This document shows, one piece after another, positions 18,830 through 28,400 of a DNA stretch of 52,828 bases. Below the pieces are notes generated by a model. It did not search any database. It saw nothing but the letters and a program-made list of their open reading frames with translations, and was not told where the DNA came from. Each line of letters begins with the position of its first letter. Within the stretch, counting starts at the first letter, position 1. Position numbers and translations under genes: made by a program. The stretch is from an uncultured bacterium (GTDB lineage Bacteria > Verrucomicrobiota > Kiritimatiellia > CAIKKV01 > CAITUY01), in assembly GCA_903895695.1 (NCBI GenBank), contig CAITUY010000027.1, positions 1 through 52,828 on the forward strand, given 5' to 3'.

Positions 18830-19454
18830 CGCTGACGACCTTCCACACATCGGCTTCCACGCTCTGCTCGTCCCGCATGCCGTTGACGATCTTGATGCGC
18901 CCGGGCCACCGGCGCGCAAGTTGCAGATACCCGGCCCGAATCCGCTCGTGAAACTCGACGGCCTCGCGTTCGAAACGATCCGAAGCCACGTTAGTCTGAC
19001 GGTTCCGATGCGACATGCGCCCGAGACCCGTCTGCGTTTCCACGTCCAGCAGGAGCGTCAAGTCGGGCTCACAGCCCTGCACGGCCACGCGATTCAACTC
19101 GATGATGGACGCCAGGTCGAAGCCCCGCCCATAGCCCTGGTAGGCCGCCGTGGAATCGGTGAAACGATCGCAAACTACCCAGGTGCCCTTTGCCAGCGCC
19201 GGCTGAATGACGCGGCTGACCAATTGCGCACGGCTGGCTTCGAACAGCAGGAGTTCGGTGACCGGGCAGATCGCCTCGCCGGCATGATCGTGCTGGAGCA
19301 GGCCGCGAATGGCCTCGCCGGTCGGCGTTCCCCCGGGCTCGCGCGTCACCAATACGGTGTGCCCGGCTTGCTCAAGTCGCTGGGCCAGGCGCTTGGCCTG
19401 GGTCGACTTGCCGCTGCCCTCGGGGCCCTCGAAGGTGATGAATCTTCCGGTCAT
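18813..19454 (-). CDS. tmk: Thymidylate kinase
   Basis: 213 residues; phosphorylates dTMP to dTDP. The P-loop is GPEGSGKST (10-18), the DRF motif (CDRFTDSTAAYQG) binds dTMP, and TREPGG lies in between. The start overlaps the cysS stop in an ATGA arrangement and the stop overlaps the holB start. Confidence 0.96.
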   Translation of the reverse strand: MTGRFITFEGPEGSGKSTQAKRLAQRLEQAGHTVLVTREPGGTPTGEAIRGLLQHDHAGEAICPVTELLLFEASRAQLVSRVIQPALAKGTWVVCDRFTDSTAAYQGYGRGFDLASIIELNRVAVQGCEPDLTLLLDVETQTGLGRMSHRNRQTNVASDRFEREAVEFHERIRAGYLQLARRWPGRIKIVNGMRDEQSVEADVWKVVSDALTP

Positions 19455-20845
19455 TTCCTCTTCAACTTCGCGCCCTGCGGCGTGTCCTGGATGATCCAGC
19501 CCAAAGTCGCCAGTTCGTTGCGAATGCGGTCCGACTCGGCCCAATTCTTGGCCTTGCGCGCCGCCTGGCGCTGTTCGAGCAGTGCCAGGGCCTGGGCGGG
19601 CACCTCGGCTTCAGGGGCTGCCAGAAAACCCAAGACGCCGTCGAACCGGGCCAGCAGGGCTCGCACCGCGGCGGCCTCCGCCGGGGCCGCCTGGGCGGCA
19701 TCCATGGCCTTGTTGCCGGCATGCACCAAGTCGAACAGGGCGCCCAGCGCCCCGGAAACGTTCAGATCGTCAGCCAGCGCTCCCTCGAACCGCGGCCTCG
19801 TTTCCTCGGCCCACGACGGCAAGGCCGCGGCCGCCGCGACCGAGCCCGCCCGATCCGCCAGGCGGGCTTGGAACTCATCCAGCCGTTGCAGGGCCGCGCG
19901 CGCCCCGTTCAGGGAGTCGAACGTGAAATTGAGCGACTGGCGATAGTGGCCGGCCGCCAACACGTAACGCGTCTCCCGACCCGTGTAGCCGCGACCCAGG
20001 ATGTCGCGTAGCGTGTAAAAGTTCCCGAGCGATTTGGACATCTTGCGGCCATCGACCATCAGGTGCGCGCAATGCATCCAGTAGCGCACGAACGGCTTGC
20101 CGCTCGCGGCCTCGCTTTGGGCGATCTCGTCCTCGTGGTGCGGGAAGATGTTGTCCACCCCGCCGGTATGGAGGTCAAAGGTCTCGCCCAGGTATTGGGT
20201 GCTCATGGCCGAACACTCGATGTGCCACCCGGGCCGGCCGCGACCCCATGGCGAATCCCATGCCACGTCGCCGTCCTCCTCGTCCCAGGCCTTCCACAGG
20301 GCGAAGTCGGCCACATTCTCCTTCTCGTATTCGTCTTGGGCGACGCGCGCCCCCGGCTTCAGCCCGGCCATATCCAGATGCGCGAGGCGTCCATAGGCGG
20401 GAAAGCTGGCCACGCTGAAATAAACCGAACCATCGTCCGACCGGTACGCGTGCCCCTTCGCCATCAGGGCCGCGATGATCGCGATCATCGCGGGAATGTG
20501 ATCCGTCGCCGCGGGATAATGCTCGGCCGGCTCCACGTTGAGCGTTTTGAGATCCGCAAAGAACGCGTCCTTGTACGTCTGCGTGTAGACGTTCAGGGGC
20601 TTGCCCCCGGCCCGCGCGCCGCGGATCGTTTTGTCGTCGACATCGGTCAGGTTCATGACCTGCAGCACCTCGAAGCCGAAGTACTTCAAGGTCCGGCGCA
20701 GCACATCCTCAAACACGTAGGCCCGGAAGTTGCCGATGTGCGCATAGTTATAGACGGTCGGGCCGCACGTATACAGGCGGACCCGCTTGCCATCGAGCGG
20801 GACGAAATCCTCGAGCCGCTGGGAGAGGGTGTTAAAGACTTTCAT
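19451..20845 (-). CDS. cysS: Cysteinyl-tRNA synthetase
   Basis: 464 residues. Class I synthetase with the HIGH motif at 36-39 (AHIGN) and KMSKS at 268-272. Zinc ligands are Cys27, Cys211, His236 and Glu240, which give cysteine selectivity. It overlaps ispF by four bases upstream and tmk by four bases downstream. Confidence 0.97.
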   Translation of the reverse strand: MKVFNTLSQRLEDFVPLDGKRVRLYTCGPTVYNYAHIGNFRAYVFEDVLRRTLKYFGFEVLQVMNLTDVDDKTIRGARAGGKPLNVYTQTYKDAFFADLKTLNVEPAEHYPAATDHIPAMIAIIAALMAKGHAYRSDDGSVYFSVASFPAYGRLAHLDMAGLKPGARVAQDEYEKENVADFALWKAWDEEDGDVAWDSPWGRGRPGWHIECSAMSTQYLGETFDLHTGGVDNIFPHHEDEIAQSEAASGKPFVRYWMHCAHLMVDGRKMSKSLGNFYTLRDILGRGYTGRETRYVLAAGHYRQSLNFTFDSLNGARAALQRLDEFQARLADRAGSVAAAAALPSWAEETRPRFEGALADDLNVSGALGALFDLVHAGNKAMDAAQAAPAEAAAVRALLARFDGVLGFLAAPEAEVPAQALALLEQRQAARKAKNWAESDRIRNELATLGWIIQDTPQGAKLKRK

Positions 20846-21318
20846 AGGCGCTCCACTGTCGCCACCGCCATCACCGCGATCCCTTCGGAGCGGCCGATGG
20901 CTCCGAGCCCTTCCATGGTCGTCGCCTTGACCGACACGGCATCTGTATCGATCGCCAACACCGGGGCCAGACGGGCCTTCATCTCGGCGACACGCGGCGC
21001 GATTTTCGGTTTCTGGGCCGTGATGGTGGCGTCAACGTTCACGACCCGGAATCCCTTGACCCGGACACGCTCGATCACGGCTCGGAGCAGCCCGACGCTG
21101 TCGGCGTCCTTCCAACGGGCATCGGTATTGGGAAAATGCTGCCCGATATCGCCGTCGGCCACGGCCCCCAAGAGGGCATCCGCCAGCGCATGACACAATA
21201 CGTCCGCATCGGAGTGCCCTTCGAGCCCGACATCGGAGGCGAACTCGACGCCGCCGAGAACCAGCCGCCGGCCGGGCGCGAACCGGTGAATGTCAAAGCC
21301 TATGCCCGTGCGAATCAT
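20842..21318 (-). CDS. ispF: 2-C-methyl-D-erythritol 2,4-cyclodiphosphate synthase
   Basis: 158 residues; the MEP-pathway cyclase, a trimer with one metal per active site. Metal ligands Asp9 and His11 (GFDIHRF) and His43 (VLCHAL) are present, as is the EGHSDADV loop. Both ends overlap neighbours (aspS stop, cysS start) in ATGA arrangements. Its partner ispD is not in this window. Confidence 0.97.
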   Translation of the reverse strand: MIRTGIGFDIHRFAPGRRLVLGGVEFASDVGLEGHSDADVLCHALADALLGAVADGDIGQHFPNTDARWKDADSVGLLRAVIERVRVKGFRVVNVDATITAQKPKIAPRVAEMKARLAPVLAIDTDAVSVKATTMEGLGAIGRSEGIAVMAVATVERL

Positions 21319-23099
21319 GGGGCATCTTTCTTCTCCGGGACCACGACCTTGATATGCAGTTCGCGCAACTGCTTCTCGGTGACGTTTCCAGGAGCGCCCA
21401 TCATCAGGTCCTGGGCCTTCTGGTTCATGGGGAATGCAATGACCTCGCGGATGTTACTCTCGCCGGCGAGCAGCATGACCATGCGGTCGACGCCGGGCGC
21501 GATGCCGCCGTGCGGCGGGGCGCCGAGCTTGAAGGCGCTGATCATGCCGCCGAAGCGGCGATCGACCTCGTCCGCCGTGTAACCGGCGATTTCGAAAGCC
21601 TTGTACATGATCTCCGGGCTGTGATTGCGGATGGCGCCGCTGGAGAGCTCGACCCCGTTACAGACGATGTCGTACTGGTAGGCCACGAGTTCGAGCGGGT
21701 TCTTCTCGCACAGCGCCTTCATGCCGCCCTGCGGCATGGAAAAGGGGTTATGCGAAAACGTCACGCTCTGCGTCTCCGGGTCCAACTCGAACATGGGGAA
21801 GTCCACGATCCAGCAGAACCGGAACACGTCCTTCTCGATGAGGTCGAGGTCACGGCCGAGCTTGGCGCGCAGATCGCCGCAGATCCGGCTGGCGACGGGC
21901 GCCGTATCGCTCACGAAGAACAGCACGTCGCCGTCGACCATGCCCGCCCGCTGGGCGAGTTGGGTCAGTTCGCCGGGCGAAAGGAATTTGAGGATCGGCC
22001 CCTTGATGGCGCCGCTTTCCCAGACCAGGTAGGCCAGGCCTTTGGAGCCGATGGACTGCGCGTATTCCACGAGCTTGTCGAAGAAACTGCGCGGTTTGGC
22101 GGCAATGCCCCTGACCGGGATGGCGCGCACCACGCCGCCCTTTTCCACCACGGTCCGGAACGCATTGAATTTCGAGGCCTTGAACACGTCTGACACGTCC
22201 TGGATCTCGATCGGGATGCGCAGGTCGGGCTTGTCCGTCCCGTATTTCACCATGGCCTCGGCATAGGGTATCCGGCGGAATGGCGGCTTGTCGACGGTCA
22301 GCTTCGAGAACTCCGCGAAGACGCCGTAGATGACATCCTCGACCACGACGAAGACATCGTCCTGCGTAACGAACGACATCTCCACGTCGAGTTGGTAGAA
22401 CTCGCCGGGCGAACGGTCGGCCCGGGCGTCCTCGTCGCGGAAGCACGGGGCGATCTGGAAGTAGCGATCGAACCCGGCGACCATGAGCAGTTGCTTGAAC
22501 TGCTGCGGCGCCTGCGGGAGCGCGTAGAAACGGCCCGGATGCACGCGACTGGGTACGAGGTAGTCCCGCGCGCCTTCGGGCGAACTGCTCGTCAGGATCG
22601 GCGTCTGGAACTCCGTGAAGCCGTGCCCGGTCATGCGGCGGCGGAGGCTGGAAATCACCTGGGAGCGAAGGAGGATGTTCCGGTGCAGGGCTTCCCGCCG
22701 CAGGTCGAGGAAACGATACCGCAGGCGCATATCCTCGGTTCCGTCCCCGTCCACGTTGATCTGGAACGGCAACGGTTCCGCGGCGCTTTCGATGATCAAC
22801 TCGTCGGCCGCGACCTCCACCGTGCCGGTGGGCAGCGAAGGATTGACCGTATCCGGCGTGCGGGCGACGACCTTGCCAGTGACGATAATCACGCTCTCGG
22901 AATGCAGTTTTTGACACGCCTCGAAAAAGCTGTGATCGGGATAGATCACAACCTGCGTGACGCCATAGTGGTCGCGCAGGTCGATGAACAGCAGTTGACC
23001 GTGATCGCGTTTTCGAAATACCCAGCCGCCGAGACGAACCTCGGTACCGACGTCTTGTTCACGAAGCTGGCCACAGTTGTGAGTTCTGTATGGGTGCAT
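21315..23099 (-). CDS. aspS: Aspartyl-tRNA synthetase, probably non-discriminating
   Basis: 594 residues: an N-terminal OB-fold anticodon-binding domain, a class II catalytic domain with the bacterial GAD insertion, and motif 3 ([11 protein letters not shown]). In the anticodon-binding domain the segment reads [14 protein letters not shown]; the His at the position of Leu30 of the E. coli enzyme is typical of non-discriminating AspRS, which also charge tRNA-Asn for later amidation by GatCAB. That is inference from one residue. The first gene of the coupled aspS-ispF-cysS-tmk run; no Shine-Dalgarno sequence is evident before the ATG. Confidence 0.96.
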   Translation of the reverse strand: MHPYRTHNCGQLREQDVGTEVRLGGWVFRKRDHGQLLFIDLRDHYGVTQVVIYPDHSFFEACQKLHSESVIIVTGKVVARTPDTVNPSLPTGTVEVAADELIIESAAEPLPFQINVDGDGTEDMRLRYRFLDLRREALHRNILLRSQVISSLRRRMTGHGFTEFQTPILTSSSPEGARDYLVPSRVHPGRFYALPQAPQQFKQLLMVAGFDRYFQIAPCFRDEDARADRSPGEFYQLDVEMSFVTQDDVFVVVEDVIYGVFAEFSKLTVDKPPFRRIPYAEAMVKYGTDKPDLRIPIEIQDVSDVFKASKFNAFRTVVEKGGVVRAIPVRGIAAKPRSFFDKLVEYAQSIGSKGLAYLVWESGAIKGPILKFLSPGELTQLAQRAGMVDGDVLFFVSDTAPVASRICGDLRAKLGRDLDLIEKDVFRFCWIVDFPMFELDPETQSVTFSHNPFSMPQGGMKALCEKNPLELVAYQYDIVCNGVELSSGAIRNHSPEIMYKAFEIAGYTADEVDRRFGGMISAFKLGAPPHGGIAPGVDRMVMLLAGESNIREVIAFPMNQKAQDLMMGAPGNVTEKQLRELHIKVVVPEKKDAP

Positions 23100-23108
23100 A
23101 GGAGTGGG

Positions 23109-23127
23109 GAAGAGGGTTCAGGGTTCA
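23109..23127. repeat. GGGTTCAGGGTTCAGG short direct repeat
   Basis: Two tandem copies of GGGTTCAG in the 33-bp gap between the L,D-transpeptidase stop and the aspS start. The same word (AGAGGGTTCAGGGTT) occurs on the opposite strand at about 48383-48397, just downstream of recA. Confidence 0.5.
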
Positions 23128-23132
23128 GGATC

Positions 23133-24221
23133 TTATTCTTCGATTGAAACGGGCGTCCCAACGGGCACGAGTTGGAACAGTTCCTCGACATCCGCGTTGC
23201 TCAGGCGGATGCAGCCGGCGCTTTCTGCCTTGCCTATCGACGCGTTGTCCCACGTCCCGTGAATGCCATAGCCCTTGATCTCGGGCGTATTGCCCGTTGC
23301 CTTGATCGCCATCCAACGAGTGCCCAGGATGTTGTCCTTATCCCCGAACGGGACGATCTTGCCGTCGTCGCGCCACCAGGGCGGTTCTGGAATCCGCTCG
23401 CTGATCACGAAGGTGCCCACGGGTGTCTTGTCGTAACGGCCCGTTCCCACGCGGTAGCGCTTGAAGAAACGGCCGCCAGCCGTCAGGAGTAAATCGTTGC
23501 GACCCTTGCTGACCCTGATTTCCATCTTGGCGCCGAAAACCTTGATCCTCTGCCCCGGACGGATCACGTCCGGCCGTTTCAACTCATTCGCCTTGACGAT
23601 CAGTTCCACCGTGGTGCCGTACTTGCGGGCAAGCGCCTTTATGGAATCGCCTTCGCGCACAACACAATCCTGCTTCTCCGGCATGGGCCAGGGATGCGTG
23701 ACGAGTTCGACGTTGAGCAGACCGAGCTTCTCTTCCAGCTTGGCCCGCAGCGATTCCGGGGGCGCCGCCGCCAGGGCGGCCAGGTAAGACTCCCGCGCCT
23801 TGTCCTTCCGCTCAGCGGCTGCAAGACGGTCACCTTCTTCCGCAAGCTGCGCAGCCGACAGACCGGCGCCGGCCGTGATTGGCGGAACGCCGGAACTCAC
23901 ATTCGGGGCGGCCGCCGGCTGTGGCACGCCGGGCGGAGCGGACACAACGCTGTCGGGCTTGGTAACTGGCGGCAGCGCCGCTTGTGTCGCCGGCTTCAGC
24001 CACTGGGATGACTTGGGATCGTCCGGCAAGCGGTTGGTCGCACTCTCGGGTGCGGTTGCGGCGACAGCGCTAGCCAAGCCGATACCGCCGATGCCTTCGG
24101 TGCCCGCCTTGTCGTGTCGGACAGCCCACACGCCGACAAGGGCCGCAACGGCGACAACGATCAACACAGCCACCCATCGCCGCCCTCGTGGAGTAGCATC
24201 CGCTCTCTTGAGACCATTCAT
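23133..24221 (-). CDS. LysM-containing L,D-transpeptidase (YkuD)
   Basis: 362 residues: an N-terminal transmembrane segment (about 15-34), a Pro/Ala-rich stalk with a short helical region, LysM (about 185-229) and a YkuD catalytic domain to the end. Catalytic residues are His321 (GIHGTW) and Cys337 (ESAGCIRL), matching H-x15-S-x-G-C-x-R. It probably cross-links peptidoglycan or attaches proteins to it in the periplasm. The ATG at 24221 follows an element of the REP/MITE-like repeat. It lies upstream of aspS on the same strand. Confidence 0.93.
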   Translation of the reverse strand: MNGLKRADATPRGRRWVAVLIVVAVAALVGVWAVRHDKAGTEGIGGIGLASAVAATAPESATNRLPDDPKSSQWLKPATQAALPPVTKPDSVVSAPPGVPQPAAAPNVSSGVPPITAGAGLSAAQLAEEGDRLAAAERKDKARESYLAALAAAPPESLRAKLEEKLGLLNVELVTHPWPMPEKQDCVVREGDSIKALARKYGTTVELIVKANELKRPDVIRPGQRIKVFGAKMEIRVSKGRNDLLLTAGGRFFKRYRVGTGRYDKTPVGTFVISERIPEPPWWRDDGKIVPFGDKDNILGTRWMAIKATGNTPEIKGYGIHGTWDNASIGKAESAGCIRLSNADVEELFQLVPVGTPVSIEE

Positions 24222-24242
24222 AGACTGTCGTACGCCTCTCTC

Positions 24243-24344
24243 TGCCCGAAGACCTCTATGCCACACGGAGCGGAGCCGCTTCCGGCTCCGGCCGGCGCGG
24301 GAAGCCGCGCCGCTCCCACAAGCGGCAGATAGGTTTTCGGATGA
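24243..24344. repeat. REP/MITE-like palindromic element, copy 1
   Basis: About 102 bp bounded by imperfect inverted ends (24243-24262 and 24324-24344; consensus ATCCGAAAACC..CTGCC). Inside are two hairpins: GGAGCCG/CGGCTCC and GGCGCGG/CCGCGCC. Copy 2 lies at 46390-46513. No coding capacity. Confidence 0.8.
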
Positions 24345-24383
24345 GCTCTAGATATATCCGAAAGACCGGCCCGAAAACCGCAC

Positions 24384-24418
24384 GGGGTCAGGCCGGCCAA
24401 CCGCCAGAACCTGACCCC
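24384..24418 (-). terminator. GGGGTCAGG hairpin after the small lipoprotein gene
   Basis: Perfect 9-bp arms GGGGTCAGG (24384-24392) and CCTGACCCC (24410-24418), 17-base loop. On the minus strand it lies 45 bases past the lipoprotein stop and is followed by GTGCGGTTTT, so it may terminate that gene. It may also be an interspersed palindrome. A second short palindrome (GTCAC...GTGAC) is at 24425-24440. Confidence 0.45.
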
Positions 24419-24462
24419 GAACCTGTCACGGCCGTGTGACGTTGCGCTCGGCCGGAAACCGG

Positions 24463-25260
24463 TTAATTCGCCGTGCCGTTGATGCCAGCCGTATGGCCTC
24501 CATCCTCAATCCAAGTCCCCGTGATCTTCCGATTCGTGAGGATGATAGACGGCGCCGCCCCGGAGACCGTGGCTTGGAACGTACCCACCAGGTTCACGTG
24601 AGTGCCGGACGCGTTCACCCCGCTGGCCGAAAATTCCGAAGTGACCTCGTCACCCGCGGCCGCAGCCGCAAGCGCGGCACCGCTGCCAGTGCGCGACGCG
24701 CCCATGGTCCCGCTGTACGACTTGCCGTTATTGTCAATGATCGTGATCTGCTGGCCTTCCTGCTGCACGTTGAAACTCGTGATACCAGAGTTATCGCCGG
24801 CCGCACTGGTAGAGAGAAAGCTATACGAGACGTTCACGGGCGCGCCAGCGGCTGGAGCCGGGTCCGTAGTTATGTCGATGAAGCCGGTGTTGTAATTGAT
24901 GGTGCCGCTACTGGTCAAACTCCCCGTGAGTTTCCCGTTCGAATCCGCAACGCTGCCGCCGCCCCATGACACATTGACGCTGCCCGCGGCGACCGGCGTG
25001 TGGCTCAGCGTGCCTTGGAAATGCTTGCCGGCGGGACCGGTACCTGTGCCGATCTGCTCAACCGTGTTGACAGTGCTCGTGCTGCTGGATGCGGATGACA
25101 GCGACACCACGAAGCCGCCCGCGGCTGTGTAGGTGCCTGAGAAATTCGCCGCACCGGTAGATTGGCTTGCATCATTGCCCCCCGACCCGCCTTGCCACTC
25201 GCAACCGATCATCCCTGCGCCGAGGACCATCACCAGAGCATTGCGATAGAACGATCTCAT
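24463..25260 (-). CDS. Small secreted lipoprotein, Gly/Ser/Thr-rich
   Basis: 265 residues. The signal peptide ends in a lipobox (GMIGC), so it is lipid-anchored. The mature part is low in charge and rich in Gly, Ser and Thr. Its middle (GSVNVSW... then GTINYNTGFIDI) matches a stretch of the 3149-residue protein (GSLTITV... GTIDYVTGGYTL) over about 70 residues; phage-tail and adhesin beta domains use a similar G-T-I-x-Y-x-T-G turn. I know no function for it. A candidate promoter lies 34-63 bases upstream (see 25294-25323), and AGAGG precedes the ATG. Confidence 0.8.
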   Translation of the reverse strand: MRSFYRNALVMVLGAGMIGCEWQGGSGGNDASQSTGAANFSGTYTAAGGFVVSLSSASSSTSTVNTVEQIGTGTGPAGKHFQGTLSHTPVAAGSVNVSWGGGSVADSNGKLTGSLTSSGTINYNTGFIDITTDPAPAAGAPVNVSYSFLSTSAAGDNSGITSFNVQQEGQQITIIDNNGKSYSGTMGASRTGSGAALAAAAAGDEVTSEFSASGVNASGTHVNLVGTFQATVSGAAPSIILTNRKITGTWIEDGGHTAGINGTAN

Positions 25261-25293
25261 AGCTATTTGCCTCTTGTTCTTGAGTTGGGCGTC

Positions 25294-25323
25294 ACGTTAC
25301 GAAAACAGACGACCAACCGTCAA
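25294..25323 (-). promoter_or_regulatory. Candidate promoter of the small lipoprotein gene
   Basis: On the minus strand -35 TTGACG (25318-25323) and -10 TAACGT (25294-25299), 18-base spacer. The -35 matches five of six; the -10 is weak. Confidence 0.3.
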
Positions 25324-25337
25324 TGAGAATGGGAACT

Positions 25338-25395
25338 CAGTGAACAGTAAACAGTAATCTGTTCACTGTTTACTGTTCACCGCTCACCGTTCACT
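25338..25395. repeat. GTGAACAGT-family inverted repeat
   Basis: Perfect 16-bp arms: GTGAACAGTAAACAGT (25340-25355) and its complement (25365-25380), nine-base loop, followed by GCTCACCGTTCACTT. It lies between the giant gene stop and the promoter of the small lipoprotein gene. It could act as a transcript 3' end, but has no T-run. Confidence 0.75.
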
Positions 25396-25407
25396 TCGAA
25401 TCACGTC

Positions 25408-28400
25408 TTACTCCCACCAGACGCGATACCGGTAGTAGTGGCGCATTGGGCCCGCAGGCACATCGGTGAACCGGAGCAGTCGGGTGACCGCATCATAGCT
25501 GACCGAACCCTGAGCCGGCACATCCTGCCACGTAACGAGATCGTCGGTGAACTGGAGCTGGTAGTGCAATGTCATGCCGGTCCCGGCAATGCTGGCCGCG
25601 CTGCCCGTGCCGAGGGCCATTACGCCGGCGCTCGACAGAGCCGGCCAGGAGACCTGGGCACGACCCGCCGCATCCGTCCGCATATCGGAGATCCGGAAGA
25701 TATTGACGCTCCATACATCCAAGCCCAAGGCATCCTTCAGCCTCAGCGGAAGACCGTCAGCGCCCGCCACATTGGGATTGATCGGGCTCATGTTCAGCGG
25801 CGCTTTCGCGTAGCACTCATAGACATTGATGTTGGTAGAAGACGCCGACACGGTGTAGCCGCGCAACGGCCCGGGCCCTGCCGCGGTCAGATTCCCGTAG
25901 TATTGGTATTCCCAGTCGTCGGCCAGCTTGTCGTTGTCAGTGTCGGCGAACATCACGTAGACGTCCTTTGACGATGCGCTCGCCGGCAGGTCCACGCTGG
26001 TGGGCTGATAGATCGAGCTCGACGACAGGAAACCGGCGGTCTCCCAAACGTCCTTCGTGCCGTTGCCGTTCTGATCCAGGAATGCCCGCACGTAGTAGGT
26101 GCCTCGCGGCAGTCCCTGCAAGGCGTAGTGCATCCGGTTCAACGGCCAGGCGTTCGTCGTGACGACATTCTTTACCGTGACTTGAGCCGCCGGCGCGCCG
26201 CCGAACCCGGCCGACAGGTACGCCTGCACAATCCAGTTCGCGTTCGTCACCTTGCCAGGATAGACCACGTTGCCTTGGATCGACCACGGCCCCTGCGGTT
26301 GGTCGGTCAAATCCACAGAGAATGCACTCCATGCGGAGAATGCGCTGTTGGCCCGCGGGTTCAGGCTCTTCACCTGCCAGTAGTACACGCCATTCGTGAA
26401 GGCACCGTCGCCCGCATAGATCGGCAGCCTGTAGTGGGTGGTCCCGTCCGCCTCCCGGAACGTCGGTACGTCGGTGACGTCCAACACTGTCGCGCCCGCG
26501 GTGGAACCCGACTTGATCACCAATTCGAATCGAGTCGCGTTGGTATCCATGTTCCACACGAACTCGTTCATCGCATAGTGCAATGGCGCGCCTGCCGGCG
26601 TCACGCAGGTCGGTGTTGCCGGACTCGCGGAATAGTACGCCGTGTCAAAGAAATTCGTCGCGATCGTCGTCACGCCATCGCTCCCCAAGACCGTGATGCC
26701 GAGGCTCGTGAATGGCAAGCCGAACAAACCCGCTAGCCGGTAGTCTTGTTCATCCAACCACGTGCGCGGCGCCCGAATGGAAAAACTGGCCAAGAGCAGT
26801 CCCGACCTGCTCTGGTCAGTAATCTGGACCGGATAGACGGTCTGGCCGGGCTGAGCCGTCCAGGCGAACCGCTGATAACCGGGCAACATGTCGGTGAGAC
26901 CGATGGTCACCGTGAACGCGCCGCGCCGCACGTCGATCGGCTGGTACTGGGCCACGCCGGCGGGTTCGCCTGGGTCCCATGACCGATTGCCATTGCGGTC
27001 GATGAAGGCGAAGAACCACGCGTTCCCCTCCTTGAGATACCCCGTCTTAGCCTTCGCAAATGTCAGGCTCATGGGGTAGGTCGCCGCCCCACTTCGATAC
27101 CGATAGGTCGCCGTAAGGGTGACCGGCGGAATGGGCATAACCAGCGTGTAGCCGCCCGTGACGTAGTCGATGGTCCCGGCGGTTCCCGCGACTGTCCCCA
27201 CCAGTATCCCGGAACCGTTGTCGATAAACATCCCAGCGCCTACGCCCGTAACCGTGATCGTAAGCGATCCGGGCACTACGTTCCCGAACGCCAGCGCGCC
27301 GGCGAGACCGGGCAACAACTGCTCGGCGGTCACCTGGACAAACGGCAGGCCTGCCAAGTCATAGGTGGCATCGGGCGGCCCGTCCATCGACGCTGAACTG
27401 TAGGCATTGATGATGAGGTTGCCCGGGCCATTGAGCCCGACATACTTCATGTTGAACGTTACGGACGGTACCGGGTAGCTCGTGCTGTCTTGGGGATCCG
27501 TCGCATCCTGGAATTCCGACACGTTCGACCAGCCATCCTGGTCGGGATCGAGTTGGGCGTCATAGAGCCGCGGGTCCAGGCCATGCATCTGCTCCCACCA
27601 GTCGTCCATGCCGTCGTGATCCGTGTAGAGCTCGCCGTAGATGCGATAGCGGTACAGTTCATTCGTCTGAATGGAGTCCCAGGCATAGAAGTCGGACGCA
27701 CCGCTCTTTCGGGTGTCAAACCGCAGCGGATCGGTGCCCGCCTTGTATTCCGCCGCGTTGCACAAGCCGTCGCCATCCGGGTCCCCGTTGCCGCCATTGT
27801 CGCCAGTGGCATCGTAGGGGTTCAACCCGTAAGCCATTTCCCACCAGTCGGGCAACCCGTCGCCATCGGTATCCTTGTCGAGCGGCGCCACGTTTACAGA
27901 ATTCGTCTCGAACCGCGCGCCGTCGAGCACGGCGGCCGAGGACCAATTATTCAGCCAGTCTTTGGGCACCTGGAAGTCCTGGGCCGTGATGCCGCCGTCG
28001 TCGAAGCGGAATTCAGCGAGTTTACCGGAGAAGGCCGTCGCCGCACTGTAATCCACGTAAGAAGCGCCCTGGCCGACGCCGGAAGTGCCGTAGGCGATCC
28101 GCATGTAGCCGTTCTCGCCCCAGCCCGTGCCCCACTGATTGCGCAGGATCCAGTAGCCTTCCGTATCGTTCCACCCCACGAGCAGGATCGAGTGATTGCC
28201 ATAACCGGTCGGACTCGGCTCGCTGGTGTTAAAGATGCCGCCGGCATAGGCCTGAAACGCCGGGCCCACGTAGATGGCGCACTGCACAGGGCCATGATCG
28301 AAGATGGCCTGCTTGATCTTCGCATCCGGGATGGACAGATCGTCGTCACCCGTTCCAATGAAGGCCCAGTCCTTCAGGACGAACGGCCGGTTGTAAGGAC

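Noticed and set aside
24463..25260. Phage origin of the small lipoprotein
   Set aside because: The GTIxYxTG turn is also used in phage tail proteins, but the gene has a lipobox, lies by the protease locus and has no phage neighbours.
25340..25380. Intrinsic terminator for the giant gene
   Set aside because: The stem is perfect but no T-run follows on the minus strand, and the words recur elsewhere, so I call it a repeat.
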